A stretch of DNA of 64,000 nt, taken from NCBI GenBank assembly GCA_037783545.1, contig JBBELK010000317.1, positions 558,001-622,000 on the forward strand, given 5' to 3'. Positions within the stretch are counted from its first letter, which is position 1. The number at the start of each line of letters is the position of its first letter. This stretch comes from Henricia sp. BOLD:AAB3569. Lineage: Eukaryota > Echinodermata > Asteroidea > Spinulosida > Echinasteridae. The notes under the pieces are model-generated. The model was not told where the DNA came from and ran no database searches. It worked only from the letters and a program-made list of their open reading frames with translations. Below are positions 47,201 to 57,900 of the stretch, piece by piece. The position numbers and the translations under genes are program-made.

Positions 47201-50200
47201 TCTAAGAATACCCCTGCCATTGTCGAGCTTTTCCGCCACTGGCGACCCGTAGATTTCCATACTTGCTGTAAAAATCACAAGATCGTACCATCGACTCACC
47301 TGCGAAAGAAATAAAGACACATTCTTACAAGCTGACGTCCGGACCTCGTAAACTGTTTCCGCTAAAATTACTAAGAATGATGAAGGAAAGTAGTAGACAT
47401 ACCTGTACACTCTGACTGGATTGTAATCGTTCTTGCAGTGAATGTCGAATCAGAAATCTCTCTTCAGCAATTAACTGGCGACATTTCGAACCAAATTTTT
47501 AACAAACAAGGGCTATCCCAGGAGCTCCACACGAATAAATATTTGCACAAGTCGAGCCTTTTTTTAAATGTGCGTAGTTGCAGCGCATGTATTAAACGTA
47601 AAGAATCCCTCGTCACGCGCGTACGACCGAATCCTCCAACATAGAAGATGATATCACCGACATGGGTCTCTACATACTGCAGTATAATAAAATGCCTGGC
47701 ATAGTTGTATAACAAAGAGGCCATTATTTGAGCAGTCTACTCACAACATTGAGGAAGAAATCTACATGCGGCCGTTTGTAAACATAAAACCTTTCTGGAA
47801 GAGCATCTATTGTAACCTGTAGATAGAAGAAAGAAAAACAGAATTCTAAATAATAAGACTGACCACAGCTGAATTGCTTCTTAAAGGCCCATTTCATCAT
47901 TTGCAGATGAAACGTTTTATGAATTACGGAAAGAGTCTAAACAATAATATTGGTAAATGAACCTGCAGGAATTTTAGCTCCGTAACATGTAAACTCCTCA
48001 AAAAGTTCGGAAAGTCAAGTTTGACTGACCATTTCTCTCTTGTTACTAAATCATTTCCCTTAAATTTGGTATCATTGGAAAGCCCTGTTATTCCTCTTTA
48101 CGATGATGTGTCATTTGTTATGATAAAATCAATTGGGGGATGTGCAGTATAGCGGAATACAGGGGTGTGTGGAAAGTGAAATGTCACAAAATTCACTGCT
48201 ATTGTCATGCAGTGCATTCCCCTTTTGCTTGGAGGATGGGAATGTGTCAATGCACTTTTTGACAATAGCAATGCATTTTGTGACATTTCACTTTACACCG
48301 CCCCTGTATTCAGCTGTGCTGCACATCCCCCAATTGCTTAATCATAACAAATGACACATCATCGTAAAGAGGAATAACAGGGCTTTCTAATGATACCAAA
48401 TTCAAGGAAAATGATTTAGTAACAAGAGAGAAATCGTCAGTCAAACTTGACTTTCCAAACTTTTTTTGAGGAGTTTAGATGCAGCAATGTCTTTAGAAGA
48501 CAGCTTTCAAGCTATGTTAAATTTACTGGACATCTGTGACAGTGTCTTGAAATATTGCAATAAATATTGGCTATCATTTATTCACAACTCCGCAGTATTC
48601 TTGGGTTTCACTTTTCTTGACAACCGGTTGCTATCCACCAATACTGTGTCCATACTATGGCACGCCAAAGCAAAAATAATTCAACACTGATAATGTAACG
48701 TCATCCCTGAAAACAAGTATTTTAAAAAAGGTTGGCATGACTTTTGAATGTTTGAAACTGGCATACCGTGCTTTTGTTGGCAAGTTTTTAAAAATATTGA
48801 GACTTGTTTTTTTTAGGATTGACAGTAGAACTATCAGTGTTTAATTATTTCCGCTTTGGCGTGCCATAGTATGGACACAGTAATGGCGAATAGCAACCGG
48901 TTGTCAAGAAAGTGAAACCCAAGAATACTAAAAAATGATATTTATATTAATGTCATCCATCAGCATAGGCTTGGGGGCCATCCAAAGCTGTCAACATTTT
49001 CACAGTTCTAGAGAGCAGTGTTTTTCAAGACACCCCATTCTAGGTTCCCTCCCAAAAATACTGCCTTTCAGCTTTTTTTGTCACTACGTGAAGCATCAAC
49101 AGTGCATTTAAAGTCCTTCGCGGCCCTCAACCCCCGTCTCTCCCTTCCTAGAACCATGAAAATGTTGACTACTTTGGACGGCATCTTACTTATTACATTG
49201 TATCAAAAGCCTCAACAATTTATGTCGGAAACTGTCACATGATTGTTTTTGGCACTCCCCTATGTCTTAGCTGGGGCAGGGTTGAAGTACATGGTAAATG
49301 TACATGTAGGAACAATTGATGGGAGAATTGGGTCTAAACATTCCCTGGTATTAAATCCAAAACGTCCATTATTTGCTAAAGTGTTGGGAAACAGTTCACT
49401 GGTTTAAAGGCAGTATACATGATTGGTATCTCGAAAATCAGAAATGTTCACAGATTTACACCTAACTTACACAATATAATCATGATGACCGTAGAAAACT
49501 TCCCCTTAAATGGTTTTGTCTGAGGTGCTATAACCTTTGAGAAATGAGTAAAACAATTAGTATTCGTCTCATGAGACGATAATTCAATTCGTCCTAAAAA
49601 CATTTCGCCCAAGTGCCATTTCGCCCAAGTGCCATTTCGCCCCTAACCACTTCGCCCGAGTGCCATTTCTCCCTAAATTACTTCGTCCAAACACTACATC
49701 GCCCAAATGCCACTTCACCACAATACCACTTCGTGCACAGGTCGTGGTTCAGGGCGAAGTGGTTTTGGGGCGAAATGACTGCAAACCCTTTTTTGACTGT
49801 TTTCTCAAAAGTTAGACGAAGTACGGAGCTGGTTTTCGCTCAGGTTGGTTTTAATCATGCATATCTTTAATCACACAGGGGGATAAAACTTTTTGTAAAA
49901 GTTTACCAATCATGTATACTGTCTTTAAGGGTAGACAAATGAAGGTGACATTTACAATTTAGTAGGCATATTGTATTGGATAATACCTTTAGTACAAAGT
50001 CTGGTGGTACACTGGGTCTGTTGGGTCTCATTAAGCTGGCATGTTGTGAATGGACTAACGTCTCGTCTAAATCTAAAACCATCGTTTTGCGCTGCACTAA
50101 TGCTGTGGATAAATAACATTTAAGTAGAATTTCAAAAAAACAAATTCTCACATTTCCTTTTGAAAGATCATTTTTATATTATACTGTCTTTTTTCTAAAT

Positions 50201-53200
50201 TAATAATATGAGAGTTTGTTACTAAATCCAAGTAAATATAAGATTTAATTTCTGTACGAAAGCCTTGCATTTATACTTACACAATTTATGTCTGGAGAGC
50301 GGTGACAGAGGTGCATCGGAGTAACGAATGGTCTGATATTGAATAATCTGTAAAGAAAAGAAAAAAGACTTTTTGGCTTTAATTCTGTTCACTGGTCAAC
50401 ACTTATTCTCGTAATTAATAATATGACTTCACTTAAAGATATACAGTCCGTGGTTCTGAACGAATTTTTAAAGTATTTACTTCATTTTAACGACAAAACA
50501 TCATAGGGGGTCTACTAATAGTATTTTAGCCATCGGCAACCCTGTGAAAAATGCCGTTTTAATAGGGCCGTTTCTGCACCTTGCCTAGGTCTTACTTCCC
50601 GTGTTTGGTCTGTGGTGCGGTACAAGCAGCGCGCCGTCTGGACTGGTGGCCTGTCAAATCTCTTTTCTTCTGTCTCGGAAGACTTTCTGAGACAGAGTTA
50701 ACAAAAGAAAAGAGATTGGACAGGTGGACTGTCCGGAGGGCGCATTGTGCACTGCACGATGCAGACCGGTAAGAGTTCAGAAGTTGATCAGAAATGTTTT
50801 TCTTTAAAATGACTTATCAAGCATCGATGCAGATTCGATAGAAAAACCCAAATTTTGTGGTATTTTTTTCGTATACATTGAACAAAGATTTTAAGGAAAT
50901 TACCTCCTGGAATCAACAGATAATGTAATTTTAAGATATAGTTTTCCACTTGCACTTTTGTCGCAAATGTCCGTACCCGTACTTGCTTTCCACTTGCACT
51001 TTTGTCGCAAATGTTGCTTTTCTGCAGAAAAATAAAATTTTCTCCTTCGAAATTTGCCTTCAGTTAATAGTGCACAACATAACCATGTACACAATAGGGA
51101 AGTTATACCCATCTATAAATAGCCTATATATTCCAAGTGGCAGCTTGAAATTGACCAATACATTTCCGGAAAATTCTGTATAGTGTCCGTACCCGTACTT
51201 GCTTTCCACTTGGGTCATTCTATAAATTTGGGGTCCAATTTTTCTGTCCCCTGTTACGTCTGACATCTTGTAAAATGTTGTATTTTGTAAATTCAGGACA
51301 TATTCTTTAAATGCTTTCTATTTCAAAGAGTGATTACATAAAGTACAATTCATAAAAATATGTTTTGAAGGCATTTTTAATAATACTTGTTTGGCAAATG
51401 GCAGTATGTCAGGTGTAACAGGGACAGGAAAATGTCACACGTTGGACCCCAAATTTATAGAATGACCCATTTGCACTTTTGTCGCAAATTATTATTATTA
51501 TCTTTATTTTACCAGGGAGACCCATTCACATAAACATGTGGTCTTCCATGGGGCCCTGGGAAATATAATTAAAATAAATAAAACATAAATAGAATTTCAG
51601 ATATAGGCCCTACTATTAAAAATTAACACCATACATAAAACGGTAAAACAACAAAACACAACACAATACTATAGTTAAAATAATACAAATAAAATTATAT
51701 AAATAAAACTGGGTGGGTTTAAAAAATAATAATAATGGGTTTATACAAATAAAATTAAAACGGCGAAAGATAAAATAATTAAGAGGCAGAAGCTAAAAGA
51801 CTTGTCTTCAGAAGTGATTTAAAATGTGATAGAGATGGCGCCGAACGAAATTTAGTACTTAGGGTATTCCATATTCTAGTGCAATTAATGATTGGACTGT
51901 GTTTATAGCACTCCGTTTTGTACTTTGGGATAATTAAATTATTAGCAGTAGCTCCTCTAGTATTGTAATCGTGTGCATCTGAAAGTTTCATTACATTATT
52001 GGTTAAATACGACGGCGCAAGTCCATGAGTACATTTAAACATAAAAACTGCCTTTAAGTAAAAAAATCGTTCATGTAATGGTAACCATCCTAATTCTTTA
52101 AAAAGTTCACTTGATGGAGTGTCAAAACCTTTAGACAAGATTAAACGGGCTGCATACTTCTGTAACTTAATTAATTTATCATTGTGCATCTGATACCTAT
52201 CCGACCATATTTGTGAGCAGTAGTCGAAGTGTGGTAAAACGAAAGCATTATACATTGTTTTTAGTACATTAAATGGAATACATGGTTTTGCGCGTCTCAA
52301 GATTGCAAGTTTTGTCCGTACCGTCTTGACAACATGATCGACATGGTCAGTCCATTTTAACTCTTCGTCAATTATTACTCCAAGGCATTTGATACTTTTG
52401 ACCCGTTTAATTAAACACTGGTTAACTGACACTGTAATTTCGCTCGAATTCTTCAATTTCGCCTTTGTCCCTATGATCATAACATTCGTTTTATCAAAAT
52501 TTAGCACAAGTCTATTATTCTCTAACCATCCGCTTATTTGGTCTGTCGCAACAGATAATTTGTTTGCAACTTCATTCGCCGTTTTGCCGCTGACAGTAAC
52601 AGTAGTGTCATCGGCAAACATGTCTACTATACCATCAGTAACTGCAGACGGCATGGAATTCAGATATATATAGAGAATAATAACGGACCTAGAATTGAGC
52701 CTTGCGGAACACCGCTAACGACCTTTAATCGATCAGATAAAATCTTTTTAAAACAGACCCTTTGAGTCCGGTCGGACAAGTAGCTGGAGAACCAATTCAG
52801 TGTACGATTTGAGCAACCAAGTGCTTTCAATTTTATGAGAAGAATATTATGGTCAATTGTATCAAATGCCTTCCTTAGGTCAAATGTTGCTTTTCTGCAG
52901 AAAAATAAAATTTTCTCCTTCGAAATTTGCCTTCAGTTAATAGTGCACAACATAACCATTCACGCGTGCATGCAGCGCCCTCTGTTGTCGTGCTTACACA
53001 CAGACCACTCGCCGCGTCATTTTGTGCATTACTTTATGCAGTAATTTTATCATTTATTTATCTCAGAAATGCAACATTTGCGACAGAAGTGCAAGTGGGA
53101 AGTATATCTTAGAATTTGATGATCTGTTGATTCAAGGAGGTAATTTCATTCAAATCTTTGTTCAATGTATACAAATAAAATACAAAATTGTTGTCAGCAT

Positions 53201-53529
53201 GTTCAGCCTGTCTCATAAATATGTTTTGCACACAAATGTCACCATGCCATGGTCACAAGGTCTGAAGCCATGATCAACTTGTCGATTCTTTCCATTTAAT
53301 TGCACTCGTGTCTGCATGTATGCCATGTACCACATACTGCACATGACAGGAATCACATGACATACAGTGCAGTACATGCATGTCCATACAGCAGGCCAGC
53401 CAGGGCCAGCCAGGGCAAGCTTACCTTCCGTGTATTTTTCCGTATCAAATAACACAGGGCCTCCCAAAACTTCGACGCTATCAAAAACACCATCCGCACA
53501 GCCATCAGGATTGCAGTTCGCATCGACAT
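44227..53529 (-). CDS. CTDNEP1: CTD nuclear envelope phosphatase 1 (Dullard), 7 exons, 245 aa
   Basis: Minus-strand exons in order: 53529-53425, 50347-50281, 50102-49987, 47816-47745, 47299-47183, 46281-46170, 44375-44227; total 738 nt, every junction in frame. The family is a HAD-type Ser/Thr phosphatase of the ER and nuclear envelope that, with its regulatory partner, dephosphorylates lipin, and so controls lipid synthesis and nuclear membrane growth; it also dampens BMP signalling. Visible here: an N-terminal membrane segment (about 9-30), IIQYQTIRY, the catalytic D68-L-D70-E-T72 motif in [57 protein letters not shown] and VDNSPGAY. The length agrees with the usual ~245 aa. The start is the ATG giving MSMRTAILM, which fits the family start MMRT. 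The C-terminus (NVHQAMHRT) departs from the usual NLHQHRLW. Intron 1 (3 kb) holds a retrotransposon fragment. Confidence 0.95.
44514..44754. mobile_element. near-perfect palindromic GGGGCCAATTTCATAAAG element
   Basis: The arms GGGGCCAATTTCATAAAGCA and TGCTTTATGAAATTGGCCCC extend almost to the centre (ACACAAGTTG / CAACTTGTGT). It interrupts an older repeat whose uninterrupted version is at 55800-56000 (AAGACCAGGTCAAGCACC). A 5'-shortened relative is at 60908-61120. Confidence 0.85.
45391..45480 (+). repeat. possible tRNA-derived SINE remnant
   Basis: GTAGCTCAGCTGATTGAGC resembles a tRNA A box. GGTCTGTAGTTCACATCC, about 20 bp on, resembles a B box. It is not a foldable tRNA, and no tail or target duplication was found. 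Confidence 0.35.
45579..45937. mobile_element. TTAA-flanked MITE, AGGAGTGTGACCAGA family (inverted copy)
   Basis: It is the reverse complement of the element at 7991-8351 over its whole length, starting AGGAGCATGACCAGAG and ending GATCTGGTCACACTCCT, with TTAA on both sides. It lies between the CTDNEP1 last and penultimate exons. Confidence 0.85.
46500..46960. repeat. GATCGAAC-rich dispersed repeat in CTDNEP1 intron
   Basis: It shares GTTCACAT..CAACCGCT, GAAGATCGAAC and CAAATCGCTTCGAATG with intron 6 of the PRR-Ig genes (13600-13830, 23225-23460, 34340-34570). Ends were not defined. Confidence 0.45.
47990..48477. mobile_element. large foldback element, ~200-bp arms
   Basis: The arms run TAAACTCCTCAAAAAG..AAAGTCAAGTTTGACTGACC..TTGTTACTAAATCATTT..TTTACGATGATGTG..GACATTT and their inverted copies back to GAGGAGTTTA. 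The centre is near 48235. Nearly the whole length is self-complementary. No protein is encoded. Confidence 0.85.
48594..48929. mobile_element. 336-bp inverted-repeat element, AGTATTCTTGGGTTTCAC family
   Basis: The arms AGTATTCTTGGGTTTCAC..GACAACCGGTTGCTAT..GTGTCCATACTATGGCACGC and their inverted copies close the element. A second member is at 62363-62800. Confidence 0.8.
49595..49775. repeat. ATTTCGCCCAAGTGCC minisatellite-like repeat
   Basis: About eight degenerate units built on CATTTCGCCCAAGTGC or ACTTCGCCC follow each other, with the inverted form GGGCGAAGTGGTTTTGGGGCGAAATG at 49750-49777. It lies in a CTDNEP1 intron. Confidence 0.7.
50590..50775. repeat. imperfect inverted repeat in CTDNEP1 intron 1
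   Basis: GGCCTGTCAAATCTCTTTTCTTCTGTCTC and GAGACAGAG..AAAGAAAAGAGATTGGACAGGTGG can pair. It is probably a short foldback element, but its ends are unclear. Confidence 0.4.
50967..51487. repeat. duplicated segment interrupted by a TIR element
   Basis: TGTCCGTACCCGTACTTGCTTTCCACTTG occurs at about 50968 and 51183. The first is followed by CACTTTTGTCGCAAATGTTGC. The second is cut after CCACTTG by the element at 51212-51468, and then resumes (TTGCACTTTTGTCGCAAAT) until the retrotransposon. The rest of the unit (TGTTGCTTTTCTGCAG.. ATAACCAT) reappears at 52884-52960 beyond the retrotransposon. Confidence 0.7.
51212..51468. mobile_element. 257-bp TIR element, GGGTCATTCTATAAATTTGG
   Basis: The ends GGGTCATTCTATAAATTTGG and CCAAATTTATAGAATGACCC are perfect inverted repeats continuing through GGTCCAA. 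The CTGTCCCCTGTTACGTCTGAC motif inside parallels GTGTCCCAGTTACGTACGAC in the element at 42007-42457, so the two probably belong to one superfamily. Confidence 0.8.
51488..52882 (-). pseudogene. 5'-truncated, frameshifted non-LTR retrotransposon (reverse transcriptase)
   Basis: Minus strand. A 291-codon open frame (52654-51779) contains the RT active-site motif FADDT and downstream LINE-type sequence ([33 protein letters not shown]). Upstream, in another frame, lie [15 protein letters not shown] (RT block A) and [17 protein letters not shown] (block B). The two parts are shifted near 52665 and a TGA lies at the junction. The endonuclease and 5' part are missing. The 3' UTR includes TTTTACCAGGGAGACCC and ends in TATTATTATT. 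It is a CR1/L2-like clade element by motif style, not active, inside CTDNEP1 intron 1. Confidence 0.88.
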
Positions 53530-54992
53530 TCGTACGGCCACGTATCCACACACTCTTACTTTTCTAACGAAGCCAAAATAGCAGATTTTTAAAGCAAGAA
53601 CGAGCTAAATTCGCCCATAATTTTCACCGACCGAAAAACATCACGACGGCTTCTTGCACTTGCAGTCGCCATTTCCTTCCCATGAGCCTTTGCTTTTCTC
53701 GGCGAGCCTGGTCCACGCGCCATAAGGATTGTGTACAATTTATTAATTTCATACACTCACTAGATAGAGGCGGGACCAAGACTCAAACCACCGTTTCCTT
53801 TTATTTAACTAAAATATTAATTTTTAATGAGTTTAAAATACAAAAACCCAAATACATGTATTTAACAAAGTAGAACTTGGAAGTGGCTGTGCCTGAACAG
53901 ATTTATCAGATCCGTGAGATAAAGGGGACATTTTAAATTCAGTTTAAGATGAACAAAGTTCGTGTCATGAGATAGATCACTTCTGGGCCACGCCCATCAC
54001 TGTGTTATCATCTGACTTCGCATTATTTGACGCTGAAAGCTGAACTTCCTTTAACATTTTTTACTCCTCCCGAAATTTAATCTGCTGCTAGCCACTTCCC
54101 TCATCACCCCACCCCCTCCCTTAATTCCTCCACGCCCACTCCACGCCCTCATTTCACCCCTCCCCACCCGGCGCACCCCGGCGGCCAGCAGACGACGTCC
54201 GTACATGACGTACAGCGCCACCACCATTTCAATGGTGCCCGCAGTATAGTACAGTACGCACTATTCAGTGCACAAAAAATGCGCACCAGTTGAATCGGAA
54301 AATTGATTGATTGATACTGACAGGTTGGCGTCTTTAGCAGCAACCCCGGAAGCATTAAAACGCGATTGTTTATGTTTTAAAACAAGCAATTTTCAACGTT
54401 CAACGTAGTAAAAAGGGTAATGTGAAGCTATGTAGTTTGTGTTTGTAGCAAGTCTGAAAAGCAGGGAAGTACTATATACTAAGGAAAGGCTTATTATAAA
54501 AACGTAAACTGCACTGTTCAATTAAATTGTGAACTTGAGTTGTGACGTTGTGTTGGTGAATATGATATCATTGTTTCACTTCTTTTTTTTACCATGGTCA
54601 AGGAGGTTGTCCAGATTTTTCCAGAAAATGGATTTAATTCGTTCCAACCTAACAACATTTAGTAACAATCATATAAAATAATATACCTCCCCAAAGTACT
54701 ATTTAATGCATGAGAAGAAAATATGAAATTTGCAATATCTCAAATATTATTTGGATGCACATGGAAATTATGTTTGTCACTTCGTCAGCTGTGCGACGTT
54801 ATCATCAAACTAACATTTTGACATGGTTTATGTCATATAATATGTTATAACAAGGCAAATCCTGGGTTTCTGTGCATAGTACGTAGATCTACCTAAGGTT
54901 TTTCTTTTTCTTAAAGTTCTGTGTTTTATTCTCAGACACCTTTAATATAGCCACTTCAATCTGCAGCCCACCATGATAACCTCAGCCCAGGC
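53530..54992. promoter_or_regulatory. head-to-head intergenic region of CTDNEP1 and the ankyrin-C2 gene
   Basis: About 1.46 kb separates the two start codons. It should contain both 5' UTRs and promoters. There is no TATA box at an obvious place. An acceptor-like TTTTATTCTCAG near 54935 suggests that the ankyrin-C2 gene has an upstream untranslated exon. A pyrimidine-rich CCCCACCCCCTCCC stretch is at 54105. No other gene was seen. Confidence 0.4.
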
Positions 54993-57900
54993 ATGGAATT
55001 CGTAGACACCAAACTCCACGAAGCTGTGCGTTATGGGGATGTCAATCTGGTGGAGAGTGCCCTAGTGGACGGCCTAGACCCCAACGCACTCGGTCTGTAC
55101 GAGTGGGGTCCCATGCACGAGGCAGCCAGCAATGGCGATTTTGAAATCCTTCGTCTTCTACTACAGTATAATGGTTAGTCATCTTGGCCCAAGATGTTGT
55201 CTGTGTTTGTCACAGTTAAAAGACCTATTTGTGTACTTGTTTATGTTCTGTTCCTAATGTTTCCCAGTGCACTTTGGATTGTTATTACTACTCCTGGTTG
55301 TTGGGCTCAATAATATCATTCCTAATGCTTTCCCCGATCCCGGACAGCACGTAATCCCATGCAGCAGGGATTAATCAAAAATCAACATTCACTACCCTCA
55401 CAGGTACCCATTTATTTACTCCAGGGTAGAGAGAGGCAATTTGTGGCAAAATACCCTTGCCCATATAGCAAGCAACCCATTAGAGAAGTTCATGAAAAAT
55501 CAATGTATGGTAATCATAAAAAAGTGTATCTGTGAGCCTATCCGTCAATGGGTGCATAATCACCTTAATTATTTTTTAATTCAAAGGTGACCCCAATGCC
55601 AAGGACCATCTACATGGTTCAACAGCTGTTTACTACGCTTGCAAGAAGGGTCACTATGATTGCTTGGAGGCGTTATTGGACATGGGAGGGTGCTATGGCA
55701 TCGCCAATAGCAACGGAGAAACAGGGATTGATGTAGCCATAGGCAAATGCAAGGAGTTACTTAACAAGCACTGTGAGTATGATCTTTGGTACACTTAATA
55801 AACTTAACCAGCTGACGCCGACATTATTTTTGGCAAAAATGTGATTGGCCAAAAGTTAAGACCAGGTCAAGCACCACAAATACAGACACTTGAGAGTCAT
55901 TTCTACATTCATTATATGAATCTTCTGAACAAAAGATTTATAATACTTTGCAAAACACCTCAAGTTCAAATTCAAAACATGGTGTGTACAAATGAATGGT
56001 GGACAATATAATGGACATGTTTACACACGCCAGCAGTGGAAGACGGCGACAAAGCAAAAAATGGCAGCTGCTAGAAGTAGATGTTTCTATATATTAAGTC
56101 GCTGTAATTGGTGCGCCTTATAGTGTGAGTTAGGCTGAGCCATGTCTGCATTTGGACTAATTTGTGTGTAAACATTTTATTGTGGGTAAACGTCTTATGT
56201 GCATCGTCCCCACTCAGTCCACAAAAATCTTGGTGAAACATACAGTGACAACAAAAATGTAGAAATAAATGAGTCTCACTTCTGTAAGATTTGCCTTTGT
56301 GCTTTCAGCTACACAAAAACTGATCCAGGATGCAGTACAAGAAAAAATGATCGAAGAAGAAGATGAAGAGATAAATGGCAAGGATTCTGAACTGGATCTT
56401 TCTGGCAGCGAAAACAGATTATCGTCAAGCTCTTCTCTGAGTGATCTACCCTTTGCTTGGGATGCAATTGAGGTTACAGAGACGCATGAAGTTTCTCAAA
56501 AAGATGCAGGTAATGTCTCAATGCTTTGGAAGCAAAAATCTTCAGTGTTGTAATGAATCACAGTCAAGGCTTCTACTTGAGATTCCAACTTGGGTCCTGA
56601 TTTTTACTGACTTGATTTGACTCAAGTCTATATCCTCTGATGATGACTTGACTTGGACTGGTTGTTATAGGGAATGAATTTCACTTGCGTAGCAAGCTCT
56701 TCCAAAGTGGGGGGCACAGCTGGTCGGTCCAGTGCCGCTCAGCAGGGAGAGCATGTTGGTCAGTCGATAAATGGGTGAGCGCCCTCACGCAACAGCTTGT
56801 ATAGACATACATGTAATATAATGTAATAGCATTGCCATTGTTGTGGCATTTTGTCATCGGTGTTATATTAGTTTCATTAACTTTTTTATTTTTGCCGACA
56901 GTACCATGATTTTGCCGAAAAAATATGAAATACATCATATATGGGAGGCAAAAAGTGGGGGGGGGAGGTGGCAAATTTATATCTTTTCCCCCCTACTTTT
57001 GAAAGTGGGGGAGTATCAGCACCCCTTGCTGCCCCGTCTCCGACGCCTATGAGGTCATGGCTTCAATTTCTTTAAGACCCAGCCCCATATTCTCCTGCCA
57101 TGTTAAAATGTTGCCATTTATATTTACGGACATGACAGAAAAATTCATCAAGCCCAAGACGAGGAACAAGAGAGGGTGTGGTCTTCTTGCCTCAGTGGCC
57201 CTTGTGAATTTCATTGCACTCATGATCATCGCTAAAAGTCGGGCGATAGAAACATGTTCAAACATGTTCAAACTCGTTGGATGTTGTTGGACGTTGTCTG
57301 TAGTGAAGTCTATACCACCCACCTTTTGGTCAGCCGACATATCGTCAGACACGTGTTGGACCTTGTTTGCCAACAAATGTTGGTTCGTGTAGACAGGCCT
57401 TTAGACTTTAAAACTTTTGACACAGATTTGTATGTTTTTTCAATTTTAAATTGCAATGTATTGTCTGATTTTGGCCATTTTGGTAACAAAATCTGGAGGG
57501 CTAGACAAACCTAATAATACCCCTATTTGTTATTGCAAGAAGAAAACATGTATGTGTATATGTATATAGCTGTGTGATCCTTGAATATTATTTTACAGGA
57601 ACAGGCATACTTCAGTTGTCCTTTGAGTACAATTCCCGTACATCTGTCATGAAGATCCGTGTATGGCAGCTGGAAGATATTCTTCTTCCTCCAGGTATGT
57701 CAAGCAGTTTGTTTTAGAGCCCGATGGCTAGCATTGTTGGCAGACAAACAGGTTTTACGTATAGTTGGAGAACACAGGGGGGTGGGGGAGGGGAGAGGGG
57801 GGAAAAGTTGTGGAAAACGTGTAGAAAACGTGTAATCATGGTCAGCTGCACTGTGTGCCCCCTTCCATGTGCCACACCTTGGGTCCCCACTTTAAAAAGT

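Noticed and set aside
52389-52673. Plus-strand frame of 94 codons
   Set aside because: It is antisense to the reverse transcriptase fragment.
54149-54355. Minus-strand frame of 68 codons as a 5' exon of CTDNEP1
   Set aside because: CTDNEP1 already has a fitting first exon (53529-53425) that matches the family N-terminus and joins in frame.
57047-57392. Overlapping frames of about 110 codons on both strands in ankyrin-C2 intron 3
   Set aside because: The sequence has a repeat-like ATGTTCAAACATGTTCAAAC stretch and no domain; it is probably a transposon relic, but I could not define ends.
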